Origin: Terramyces sp. JEL0728
Lineage: Eukaryota > Chytridiomycota > Chytridiomycetes > Rhizophydiales > Terramycetaceae
DNA length: 64,000 nucleotides
Reading direction: 5' to 3'
NCBI GenBank assembly: GCA_027603945.1
Contig: JADIIU010000028.1
Location: 1 to 64,000, forward strand
Below are positions 22,691 through 33,423 of the stretch, one piece after another (position 1 is the first letter of the stretch; the number at the start of each line of letters is the position of its first letter). Below the pieces are notes generated by a model. The model made no database searches and had not been told where the DNA came from. It was given only the letters and a program-made list of their open reading frames with translations. Both the position numbers and the translations under genes were made by a program.

Positions 22691-23173
22691 TTAATCTGAA
22701 TCGTCTAAAAATGGCGTGATAACCTTCTTCTTCTTTACCACGGGGGTTACTTTCTTTTGAATATTAGAATTGCGACGCAGTTGCTTTAGTTTCTCTATCT
22801 TCTTGCTGAATCGAATCTGGCTTTTTAACTGATCGACAATTACGAGCCTCTCGTGTAATTCTTCCTCATTTTCGGGGACTCTAGGTATTTCCTTTTCAAC
22901 TTGAGCGCCTTCAGTGATTTCATTTATCTCTTGTTCAAATAGTGCCATTTCTTTATCAAAATCTATTTCGCTCTGATCTATTGGTGCTTGTATTATTACA
23001 GCTGCTTGACTTTGAGTCACAATTGGAGTCGATTTCCTGCTGTTGTAAAAATCAGACGGAAGTGCAGCCTTTACTGCTTCTTCAACCTTTTCCACCACTT
23101 TTGCATTCTCTTGTTTTTTCGCAGAGTTCCTCTTTGCTAATTGCTGCTTTAACAGTGATCTTGCATCTGCCAT
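22691..23173 (-). CDS. ZNF830/CCDC16-like protein lacking the zinc finger
   Basis: 160 aa from ATG 23171-23173, no intron. The pattern MADARSLLKQQLAKR, ALPSDFY, DFDKEMALFEQEI, then LVIVDQLKSQIRFSKKIEKL matches the C-terminal half of ZNF830-type nuclear proteins (LPEGFF, an acidic helix, then a basic coiled coil), which associate with spliceosome and DNA-damage factors. The usual N-terminal C2H2 zinc finger is absent. The final KKKKVITPFLDDSD is a possible nuclear signal with an acidic tail. The neighbouring F-box gene stop lies 22 nt upstream on the same strand. Confidence 0.5.
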   Translation of the reverse strand: MADARSLLKQQLAKRNSAKKQENAKVVEKVEEAVKAALPSDFYNSRKSTPIVTQSQAAVIIQAPIDQSEIDFDKEMALFEQEINEITEGAQVEKEIPRVPENEEELHERLVIVDQLKSQIRFSKKIEKLKQLRRNSNIQKKVTPVVKKKKVITPFLDDSD

Positions 23174-23195
23174 TTGTTTTTCGAAAAAAAAAGTA

Positions 23196-24849
23196 TTATT
23201 TATTTGCTTCACTTAGGCTAATGGCTAATGCTAGATCTAGCATTTCTTGTTCAGATAGAGGGTCTGAAACGGCCCCAGCATAATTATCCCTTGACAACAT
23301 CATTGCGTAGGAGACTAAATCTTCTTCAGACATCTGGTGCACGTTTGGGTCGCCATTGTATTTCGCTATTCGCTGTGTCGTCCTCACTTTGCGGTCCTTT
23401 TCTTTTTTGATATCCTCCAAAGCATCGATGACTTCTTCATAGATTTCATCTCCATCCAGGTTGCTATTCCTTGGTAATTGAATGGGGACTTTAATTTTAT
23501 TCCTGCTTCTTTGCGATTTTTGTTTAGGCTGTTTGAATTCCCAAATAACTATTAAATTTCCTTGAACACATATAATTGATTTAGAATTTACAATAATGCA
23601 TTTCACCTTCTTTTCTTCTGTTAAATTTCTGCTTCTAAAATTGAAATTTCTAACAGGCTTGAAAGATACAACATCGATAATGCTAATAGTACCGTCAACC
23701 GAGCCAGTAACTAGGAAGTATTCGTTTATGGTGATGGCCGAAATGGCAGAAAGGTGCGGACTCTGGATAATTGGCTGAACCCTGGTGATATCGCCATTTA
23801 ACATCCGAATACTAATATCCCCATTACTATATCCAAGGATTAGCGCTGATTTCGAGTTGGGGATATCCTGTCTCAGTGAGAAGCTGCTTTCCGTTATTGT
23901 TTTCTTGGTAGTCTGTTCTACGCTTACAATCGAATTGCCATTTCGATAATACAGTCCACTAGCGCAGACGATATACTGCACAGAGCTATTTTCGACGTGA
24001 ACATCGATAGAACTGTGCAGCCCGACTTCTATCCGGCATAAAAGATTAAATCCATTAGCGTATTCATAATGGTAATATGCATCTCCTGCTATTGCATATA
24101 CATGGTTGGCAAACACCTGCACCTGCACAACTTCCTTTTCAAACTCTATCTTTCCTACAGATTGTCCAGTGCGCAGATCCCACAATCTAGCTTCAAAGGT
24201 TGCTATAGATAATCCATAGTTTCCTGATGTTTTGATAAATCTCACGTTGGAATTGTGTCGTTCAGCAAATTCCTGAAACAGATTCCAAATACCATTAAAT
24301 TTTGAAACAAGAATGGACCCATTGAGGCCACCAAATACAATATTATCGCTGGATTAGCATATCTTCATACTCTGTGATGGCGATAGATCCAACACGCGAA
24401 TGTTCGGAATCTGGAGACGCATATAGCTTATGGCGATAGACTGTTCCAGAAGGGTTGCAAAACATCACTACCCCGGTAGATAACGAACATGCCGCAATGT
24501 CTCCTGATGCTAGCTGATGGATCTTGTCAATTTGCGATATTCGTATATCAAACTTGAAGGACTGAACATTCCCGTTCCAATTTTTATGCAGGTCCAGTCT
24601 AGATAAATATTCATCTTTCCATCTGCTACTAATCCGTCTGCGTCAGTAATATTCACCTCTTTGGAGCACAACCAAAGTGGTATTCAAAAGCAGTTTTCCA
24701 CGAAGAGTCATCCTTGATGATTCTACTCCAAGATCGACATACATAAAAAATCAAGTTCTAGTGTTAAATCCAAGTACTCTGTCTGCGGCAGATAGTATTG
24801 CAAATACATGTATTATTATCTCTATGGGCAGTTGAAAAATGTGAGTCAT
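23196..24849 (-). CDS. F-box / WD40 / UIM-tail protein (Pof10/Ufo1-like)
   Basis: 530 aa; predicted SCF ubiquitin-ligase receptor. ATG 24847-24849; introns 24758-24777 (20 nt), 24638-24656 (19 nt) and 24349-24370 (22 nt). An F-box opens the protein: FQLPIEIIIHVFAILSAADR, then FYVCRSWSRI, DDSSWKTAFEYHFG; both junctions are visible only after splicing. A beta-propeller of WD-like repeats occupies ~100-410 (ARLWDLRTGQSVGKIEF, LVTGSVDGTISIIDV). The C-terminus has two ubiquitin-interacting-motif-like helices: SEEDLVSYAMMLSRD and SEQEMLDLALAISLSE. This order matches yeast Ufo1 and fission yeast Pof10. Substrate unknown. Confidence 0.8.
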
Positions 24850-25023
24850 CAAATCAAATGGTAAAAAATATTCAGTGTTTTGAGAGTGGGGAATAGAATT
24901 AAGGATATCCAATCTGAGTCACTCTGCCAATAATATTTCTATTTCCATGTGACGGCGATACCGTTATTGTATCCGCCCGCTGTGTTTTATAAAAGCACAC
25001 TTTGGAGACAAATTATATTTCCA

Positions 25024-26828
25024 ATGAAAAGAAAGAACAGGAAGCAAAAGAAACAAAACTCTGGTATTTCTGCTGGTAGACCATTTTCAGACTGCACAGA
25101 TGCTGAATCTACCTCGACCATTGACCTCAGCATTTACAAACAGACCTCCAACAAACCCAAGAAGAAATCATCTTCCACTACGTTCTACATTGTCCAGTAT
25201 CCAATATTGTTCTTTTCTGTAGGAATGATTTGCTTCAATCTGATCTGCTACAGCGTCGCCAGGTTCTGTGTAATGATTGCAGAGTTTGTGATTGAAAGGC
25301 TTTCGAGATACAGGAAGCTCCGACTACAACTCAAAAACGCTCATTCGTATGATGAATGGCTGGATATCGCAAAAAAACTGGACCTGCAAATGGGATTAGA
25401 CTTATGGAGGAGCGAACCCAACCAAGAATATGCTTTTGACGAGGAATTATTGAATACCATGACCAGTCGCATGAAGAATGATCTGCAAGCCGGAAATTTG
25501 ACAAGTCTGTGTAGTTTGCTTCAATTTGAATGCTGCAAACAAGACTTTGCCGGAATTGAACACGAATTATTATATTCAAGATGCTTTTCTGGTACCAAGC
25601 ACAGCATTGAAGAATATCTGTCATTGGTCAACAAATCGTTGGACTGTATTGCGGAAACCGACCAGCTCACAAAGAATGATAAATACACTATATTTAAGCA
25701 AATATCCATGACATATGGAAAAACAGCTTTATGCTTAAGCGGAGGCGCTACACTAACTTATTTCCATTGTAATTCTTGATTAATGGTAGTGGGTGTAATC
25801 AAGTCCCTTTTGGAACAAAACTTGCTGCCAAATATTTTATCTGGAACCAGTGCTGGATCGTTGATGGCAGCTATGATTGGTGTAAGAACTGACGACGAAA
25901 TACGAAAAGAAGTTTTTGTACCTGATTTTGTTGATCATGTTCGATGTTGCACCGTGCCTGCAAATATTCGCTTCAAAAACTTTTATAATATAGGTGCTCT
26001 CTTTGACGAAGAATTGTTTAGACAAGAAGCACTTTGGTTTTGTAAAGGTAATATGACATTTTTGGAAGCCTACAAGAAAACTGGCAGAATTTTAAATATC
26101 AGTGTAGTTTCAACGGAGCCTCACTCCAAGTTAAAAGTAGAAATTGCTAACGTAGGTTCTAAATTACATTAATGCCCCTCAAGTCACAATTGCATCTGCT
26201 GTGGTCGCTTCTTCAGCTGTACCGTTTGTTTTACCGCCATGTGAATTGAAGATGAAGGATGAAGCCGGACGCATAGTTCCGTATCATTCCGCCGGAAAAC
26301 TATGGAGAGATGGATCGTTAATATCAGACATCCCTGAAAAAGAACTCAATCAACTCTTTAGGGTCAAGTATATTATTGTGTCCCAAGTTAATCCACATAT
26401 CTCTTTGTTCTTCTTTAATCCAAAAGGTTCAGCAGGTTGTCCACCAATGCAAAGATCTGGCCGTGGATGGTAATGCGCAAGTTAACAGTAGGCGAGGAGG
26501 ATTTATCGCGTCGTCAATCGTTCAGTACTTTTTGCTGGACCTGCACAAATGGCTCTATTTCCTAAGAGACATGGACCTAATGCCAAATGTAATGGATTCC
26601 AACGTCTCTAATATCTGGCTCCAAAGCTTTGCCGGAAATGTTACAATTCTTCCTGCAAATCCCACATTTGGGGATATTACCCGTCTAGTTACAGATCCTG
26701 ATAAAGAACGACTGGAACAGTTCTTGCAAGATGGACAGTCGTACACATGGCCAAAAATTTCAATGATTGCAAACCGCTACGAGAACGAAAAGAAAATATG
26801 GAGACTACTAAAGGCTTTTAAAAAATAA
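25024..26828 (+). CDS. Patatin-like triacylglycerol lipase (TGL/SDP1 type)
   Basis: 580 aa from ATG 25024 (open frame extends to a GTG at 24949). Introns: 25769-25789 (21 nt), 26137-26155 (19 nt) and 26470-26491 (22 nt; a 19-nt version ending at 26488 is also in frame). A membrane segment (FSVGMICFNLICYSVARFCV) precedes the DUF3336 region (WLDIAKKLDLQMGLDLWRSE). The patatin domain has oxyanion GG (LCLSGGATLTYFH), nucleophile elbow GTSAGSL, and DGSLISDIP with catalytic Asp in the D-G motif. NPKGSAG and GRGWRGGF follow, as in yeast Tgl3/4/5 and plant SDP1. Predicted lipid-droplet or ER lipase mobilising storage triacylglycerol. Confidence 0.9.
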
Positions 26829-26958
26829 TATACTACATATAATCAATTTTTGCATCATTTTCTTTCTATTTAAAATGGGAATATTATTTCGGAACCCCTT
26901 GTAACTCAATTACTATTATCATTCGGAAGTTGGACACTTTTAAAACAAAATCTAAAAA

Positions 26959-27905
26959 ATGGAAATTACAGTTTTCACTGGATTCTTGGGAGCAGGAAAA
27001 ACAACCATCATCTTGGATCTGCTAAAGAAATGTCCCAAGAATTACAAAATTGTTGTTTTGAAGAATGAGTTTGGAGATGTAAAAGTAGATTCGGAACTGA
27101 TGAATTCGAGTGTTCAAGTTACTGAAATGATGAATGGATGTTTATGCTGTGTTTTAGTTGGGCAAATGAAGAATGCCATTTTGGAGATTAAAGAGAACCA
27201 AAATCCAGACAGATTAATAATTGAAACCTCTGGTTCTGCTTTCCCAGCTCCTATCGCTTGGCAGATCAGAGAGCTGAAGGACGACCAAATCAAATTGGAT
27301 TCCATTATTACCGTAATTGACTGTGTCAATTTCGGAGGATATGCTGATACATCTTATACTGCAAAAATGCAAGCGCAATACACTGATTTGATTATGTTAA
27401 ATAAGCACGAACATGTGTCAGAAAGGGAATATGATTTGGTTTTGGATCATGTTGATGAATTAAACACCGATACTCCAAAAGTAAAGTGGGATCAAGATTG
27501 TGCCTTTGATATTTGCTTTGGAATAGATACTCTGCTTTTTAAAAGTAACGAGACAATCCTAGATGTGGATGTCGAGCACCATAAAAGAGAAATCGATATC
27601 ATTACCATATTGAAGGACGATTGGCCATTTGGCAAATCGCAAGTGGAGGAGTTGCTGCACAAATTACCAAAAGATGAAGTATATCGTGTAAAAGTACTAT
27701 CGATATAACATAGGGGATATTTCCTGCTGAAGTAGGTAGTGTGATATTGAATTGGGCCTTTGGACGATGGACCTGGACTAAAGTGGATCGCATATCGACA
27801 ATGAAAATATCTGTGATGGGCATTGAGTTGCGGCGGCATGTACCTCAATTTGAAGAATTGTTCCAAGGAGCAGATGTAGCTTTTTCACCCGCTCATAGAC
27901 ATTAA
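26959..27905 (+). CDS. CobW/ZNG1-type GTPase (COG0523 metallochaperone family)
   Basis: 308 aa; intron 27694-27713 (20 nt). Features: Walker A GFLGAGKTT at residues ~8-16, NEFGDVKVDSELM, the metal-binding GCLCC motif, IIETSGSAFPAPIA, TVIDCVNFGGY, and the GTP-base motif LNKHEHV (NKxE/D variant). The C-terminal CobW_C domain is completed after splicing: RVKGIFPAEVG, FGRWTWTKV, ISVMGIELRRHVPQFEELF. The family moves zinc or other metals into client enzymes. Protein is cytosolic. Stop 27903-27905 is 43 nt before the BK channel start. Confidence 0.9.
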
Positions 27906-27948
27906 TAAACAATTTTGGCTTGACGCGTGTTTGTGCTTTGCAACATCA

Positions 27949-30900
27949 ATGAAATTCGAAGAGAATGGAAAAACTTATAGTGCAACGTCGTCCTTACACC
28001 GGCACCAAACACATTTGAAAATGGACCATAGAATTACAATTTCGAGCAAAATACCAGAGTTAAATGAAAATGAGCTTGGGATTTTTGATTTTTTCGACGA
28101 ATCGTCTCCTGAAATATCGCTCATTGAAAGTCAAAAGCGGTTCATTTCTAGATTTAGACTATTCACCAGGACAAAGATCACATTTGCGGACTTGAGAGAT
28201 GCATACCGGGTTGTGAGGTCGCAGAAAAGGCAATTTATAAAGTAACGCAGGTCTGAACCCAAAGAGCATAAAATCGTGTATTTCCTTTTGGAATTCTATC
28301 GGATGCACAGCGAATTTCGAAAAGTAATGAAGCGAAACATTTGGATCATGGAAATAATAATTTTTTTGGTTGATACAATGTTTTGCGTGTTTTACTTGGT
28401 AGAAATTCAAATCAACTATTCCTATCCATGCCAGCCGGATACTTGCTCGAAAGGCACACTACCAAGTTGGATAACTGTCAACCGTTCAAAGATAAATTAT
28501 ATTTGGCTCATTACAATCTCAATTCTACGATTAGGGTTGACAGCAATTCACTCGCTGTTGACAGACAATCCATTTAAATTCTTGATTGCTCCCCGGACGT
28601 TGCTCAATCTATGCACCGCCATTCCCTTTCTAATCCTTTCACGTTTTGAAATTGGACAATACGTAAACATACTCTAACTTAGATTTGTAACTATAAATTA
28701 ACCAGATATACCATATTTCCTAAGATGCTTTCTCTGGATACACCATCTGAAATCGGTTGTGATGATGCAGACCAAGTGGTCGCCAATTAAATTTTCGGAA
28801 TTCACTGAGCGATTCATCTTGCTTATTGGAAATATATGGACGCTAATGTATTTCGGGGTTGCAGCTTTCAACTACAGCGAAAGTGAGTTCCCAGGAGAAA
28901 AAAGAGGAACCATTAGCAGTAGTTGTAATACAAATTCAAACAACCAGCTTTCACTGATGGATACATTTTATTTCATATGTATTACAATTACAACGGTAGG
29001 ATATGGCGATATTAGTAACACTTTTTAACGAAAGCACCCCAAACCATCCCTGGACAGGTTGTTATCATCTTACTAATTATTGCTGGCATTACAATCATAC
29101 CTGGGTTAGTAGCCGATATGCAAGAATCACTGAAAATGCAACAATCTGGAGCAGGATCCTACAATCCTGGACGCAACCCGTTTATAGTGATATGCGGGCT
29201 GTTTAATGATACTGCACAAACCATAAGAGTCGTTCGATCCATATTGAGCAGGGTAAAAAATGGTCAACCTAGGATAAATCAGAATCAACCACTGTAGTTT
29301 TACTGTCGCGAGAGAATTTGAATGCCCTCACTAAATATTCCATAAAAAAATCAAAGTACAAAAACCGAGTCTTTCATATCCAAGGTTCAGGATTGGCAAT
29401 TGATTATTAAACAATAGGTGTCCAGCGATTTGAATCGAGCGCAGCTAAAGAAAGCGCATGGGGCAATTATACTTGCAAATATAAGCACAAAGAATAAGAG
29501 AGTTGAAGATGATCACAACACACTTCGTGCTTGGGCATTTTCTGATTACGCACCAAGCCTGCCTTTATTTGTTGAAACTTTGCTTCCAGACACTTCTATT
29601 TTCCAAGAATCCATTACTGGTGGGAGTACTGCATGTTAATATAGCAATTTGTATTCACGAGTTCCAGCAGACATACCTAGCCTATAATTGCTTATACAGG
29701 GGAGTGGGCACACTTATGGTATGGAAAGCTCCTGATTTAGGTCAATTTAATCCAAAAGTTTCGCAAAACCGCCGATTTTACCGAACCATGGCAACTACAG
29801 TACGCAGATGGATTGCAGAACGAAATTTATGTGGCGAAAATCAACCCAGTATTTATCGGAAAACCTTTCGCAGAAGTCGTCAGTTACCTATTCAAAGAGT
29901 TCCAAATTATTCTCTTTGCATTGGATGTCTACATCCCTGAAAAGCATGCCCACCACGTTGTCCTGAACCCTGGCTTACAGTACACATTGAAAGAGTGTGA
30001 CCAATGCTTTTTTATCGCACCTCAGTATAAAGATGTCCAAGCTGCAGGAGAGTTGGTAAATCTGCTTAATATAGACAAGTGCGCAATATCTAAGATCAAA
30101 GTTTGATAAATCTGAATCACCAGACATGGAGCCAATCTCTCCAGATGTTGTTCTGATGCATGCCAACTCGAACACTTCATTTGATGAATATATCAAGGAT
30201 TACCCGCCAGAAGCACACAGAGCGAAAGGTGATGGTAGTTAACCACAGTTCCACTATGTCTCTTGCTAAAAAATCCTCCAATTTCGCTGGATTTAGTGCT
30301 ACTTGAAACTTCGGAAAATCTAAGCAACCATATTCTTCTAATTACTGATAACTTTCAAGTTTTTAGATTCGTATGCACCTTGCGATCTGCGCATTTGACA
30401 GTAAACGAACTCAAACCAATTCTAATAATGTGCCAACGACCCCCAAATGAAAAAGAATTTGTCAGGATAGCAAACTTTCCCAAAGTTTATTTCATGATTG
30501 GAGCTGGAAACAGAACATCAGATCTTTTACGGGCTGGAGTGGTGACTTCTGATAAAGTGGTGTTGATGAATCTTTCGGAAGAAAAGACCACAGAGGAAGA
30601 CGACCCGTTTGGAGACAGCTCTGCAATGTAAGCTGGATATAACTCAGAATGATTGCCAATTTAATTCACCAATTATGCATGACAAAAGGAATCAAAAAGC
30701 ATATAATAACAGATTTATGTAACTAAAAGTTGACATAGCTCACGAGTCGAACGTTAAATTCATTTCATACCACGGAAAAGGACAGGTTTCAGCACTGAAA
30801 AATAGCAGCGAAAAGGCACAGGTGCATTTCAACCCAATATTTGCAGGTAGCTCATCACTAATTCAAGCCGGAAGAATAATGATCACAACCATGCACGAGG

Positions 30901-31267
30901 AGATCCTATCTGCTGCCTACTTTCAACCTAGCATCTTGAATATCTTTCACGTGCTTTGTGGTGTCAGATTCAAGGCAAATACATAAGTTAAAGCTAGAGC
31001 GACTATGAAAATGACCATTTACTGGATTTTGAACCTTCGTCGCTATGCTATATATCAGTCCCCAAGGACATGGTCGGCAAACCATTCGGGTTCCTATTTC
31101 AAACATTGACGGAGATCCATGGAATAGTCCCGATTGGTATTCTACGAAGCGAGGACGAAAAAATGAAAAATTCTCTCCCGTTTGTGTACACAAATCCTCC
31201 TTGGAGTCTTTTATTGATGCAACATGACCTGGTATATGTACTTGCAAATCCACTAACAATAAAGTAA
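27949..31267 (+). CDS. BK/Slo1-type Ca2+-activated K+ channel alpha subunit
   Basis: 1010 aa plasma-membrane channel, 14 introns: 28230-28250(GC), 28663-28682, 28687-28705, 29015-29034, 29253-29272, 29396-29417(GC), 29626-29644, 29719-29740, 30083-30101(GC), 30229-30248, 30628-30647, 30719-30738, 30847-30867 and 30975-30997(GC). The exon at 28683-28686 is 4 nt. Transmembrane helices start at IWIMEIIIFLVDTMFCVFYL; the S4-S5 region YIYIPYFLRCFLW needs the microexon. The pore is ICITITTVGYGDI (K+ selectivity filter). Two RCK domains follow: NPFIVICGLFNDTAQTIRVV with AQLKKAHGAIILAN and RGVGTLM, then NHILLITDNF, ELKPILIM and NFPKVYFMIGAG. The C-terminus has GILRSEDE and LPFVYTNPPWSLLL. The RCK2 calcium-bowl Asp run is not obvious, so Ca2+ sensitivity is uncertain. 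The 21-nt intron 30847-30867 has no stop and could be retained in frame. Confidence 0.9.
28683..28686 (+). other. 4-nt microexon (ATTT) in BK channel gene
   Basis: It lies between introns GTAAACATACTCTAACTTAG and GTAACTATAAATTAACCAG. Keeping ATTT gives GQYIYIPYFLRCF, matching the conserved YVPxFLRxW region before S5 of BK channels. Skipping it shifts the frame to a stop within a few codons. Confidence 0.75.
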
Positions 31268-31283
31268 ATAAATGTCACAAAAA

Positions 31284-33159
31284 TTAGGCCAAGTATTCGC
31301 TATCTCTGAATTTAGTGGAGGCAACATAGAATGGCGCAGATCGTTCTGATATTGAGCGCTTATGTCGAATGTTAAATTCGAAATATCCCTTGTTGGATGG
31401 AGCTCTTGGTCGTATAGCCACTTCCCTCAGCGCTTGTCCGTTCATAAACATTGAACTTTGGCTATCAGAGTATGCCCTGGAGCTTGGCCTGCTTGATTCA
31501 AACCAGTGATTTTGTGCGTGCGATGTATCGTCATTTGCAGTATTTCTTTTCATTTTCGAAGACGTGTAAGCAATTTCAGCATATTCCAGATTGCTATGAA
31601 CATTATTTTTAAACAGCTTGCTGGTTTTCTCTGATTTAGCCCTTTGTCTCTCTGATTTTTCGTATCTATACTTTTGGATATTTTCATCTATTGCCTTATA
31701 CTCTTGACGAGTCCACCAACTTACAGTTCTTGCTTTAATTGACAGCTGTGAACTAGTCTTTGGTTTTAGCCGGGCTTTGTGAATATGGATATTAAATCTT
31801 TCCACAATTTGTGATTTCTCCACCTTCTTTTCAGCGACAATTGTGTTAAGATGTAAAAGCTAGCATTAGGTTCTTATACCTTTGTGATTTTGGATCTTTT
31901 GAACAACTCTGGTTTAAAGTTTTTGCCATAATCTTTTAGATGGTCTGTTCTTACCGGCTTGCCTTTTTTGGCATCAGCATCTTCGACTTCGGGTCTCTTG
32001 GGAATTTCAAGGTGGGGTTTCTGCAAGTCTTGTGGGTGGCAGATTGCATTTCTGATAGCGTCTGGAGAGATATCAGAATTCAATTCTTTTAGTTTCTTTA
32101 TCAAATTATCTGATTCGGTCTTTTCATTGATTGCCGGGTCGTTTTCTTCCTGGCAAGTAACTCTGATGTTTTTCTTTTTGTTTTTCTTGAATTTATAATT
32201 AGTGCCTAAAGTAAGCGCTGTATACCGTAATTAGTGAGTGGAGTAAATGGCAATGGAATGTGAGCATCAAGATTGTCATCGATATCTGCAGCCTCGTTTG
32301 CACTTGCGTGGTAACTTGCATGCTTGATATAGCTTCCTCTCCTTGCAGCGAGAATGGAATGCTGTCTGGCTTTTGGCACTTTTTTCTGCTCTTTTATGGT
32401 ATTTTCAGTAGCAGCTGGTACATCCTCAGCTTGGTCCGAGATAGGTGTTTGCAGTTGTGTTGGTATGCTGGGCATCTTGATGCTCTCTCTTCTCTTGCTG
32501 GCCTTCTTTTCTTTTTGATCAATCTTCATTAGTTTGGGCAAGAACTTTTGTAAATCTACATCTTGCTGGAAATGTCTAATCAGCATATCCAGCCCATTCT
32601 GAGGAGTTTCTTTGTCGTGAGAACTTTTCTCCACTGTACTCCCATATCTCCTCGCAAATAATGATCTTTCAACTTCCAGCGGAGAAGGGGCAGAAGATCT
32701 ACCTTCAAGGTGATGGTGCTTTATCTCCGCGACTCTGTCGATCATCGTGCTTATCCTTGGGGAGGGTTGATCCAGCGATATGTTTGGAATATCTGCAGCG
32801 TTCGGAACAACATATCTTATCTTTGCCAGAGGAGCTGATTTCGAAAAAGGAACCCGCACGATCCTTGCTGATGGTTTGTGAATATCCTTGGTTCTCGCTA
32901 ACAGTCTTTGTTGTTTATTTTGCAGTAAATCATTCACTTTACAGTCTACTTCCTGCAGACCCGTTGCTCCTGTAAATGCAAAAGTCTCATAATGATCCGA
33001 CCTGTCATTCGTTTCCCTTTTCTCCTTTCGCAGCAATCTATTAAAAAATTCAGTCAATATGGTGTTTTGGTTTTGAATGGGCTGCTTCAATATCTTTGGG
33101 TTCTTTGTAGCTATTGAATTTAAGAAATTCATTTGAGCAACAGCAGAAGTCTCGTCCAT
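31284..33159 (-). CDS. Unknown 611-aa basic, mostly disordered protein
   Basis: Family not recognised. Three exons joined over introns 32206-32225 and 31860-31879 (20 nt each); ATG 33157-33159, stop 31284-31286. The model is an exact codon number. Residues 1-315 are hydrophilic (QPSPRISTMIDRVAEIKHHH). A Lys-rich patch (FKKNKKKNIRV) starts exon 2. A helical stretch in the last third (SWWTRQEYKAIDENIQKYRY) could be coiled coil. No membrane segment or signal peptide. Cytoskeletal or flagellar accessory role is possible given neighbours in the window, but nothing shows it. Convergent with the BK gene, 16 nt between stops. Confidence 0.55.
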
Positions 33160-33423
33160 ATCAGAAAAAATGTCGTCACCTATAACAGACGGGTATTCTA
33201 ATAATCTAATGCGGAATAGCGAATCAACACCGCATTCAGGGGATATTTAAATTGCTTTTAGAGCTCCTCTTTCTCAGGGCGACTCGCTGCCATTTTAAAG
33301 TTAAATTACTGCGACCGAGCAACATCAGCCTAGCAACAGTTCCATATTGAGGTTGCGTTTGGAGTCGGACAAAAAGGTATTTGGAGTTTCACATTTTTTG
33401 CTCTCATTTTTCACCTTCAAAAA

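Noticed and set aside
24949..25023. GTG at 24949 as the lipase start
   Set aside because: All other starts in the window are ATG; the next in-frame ATG is 25024, just before the basic N-terminus.
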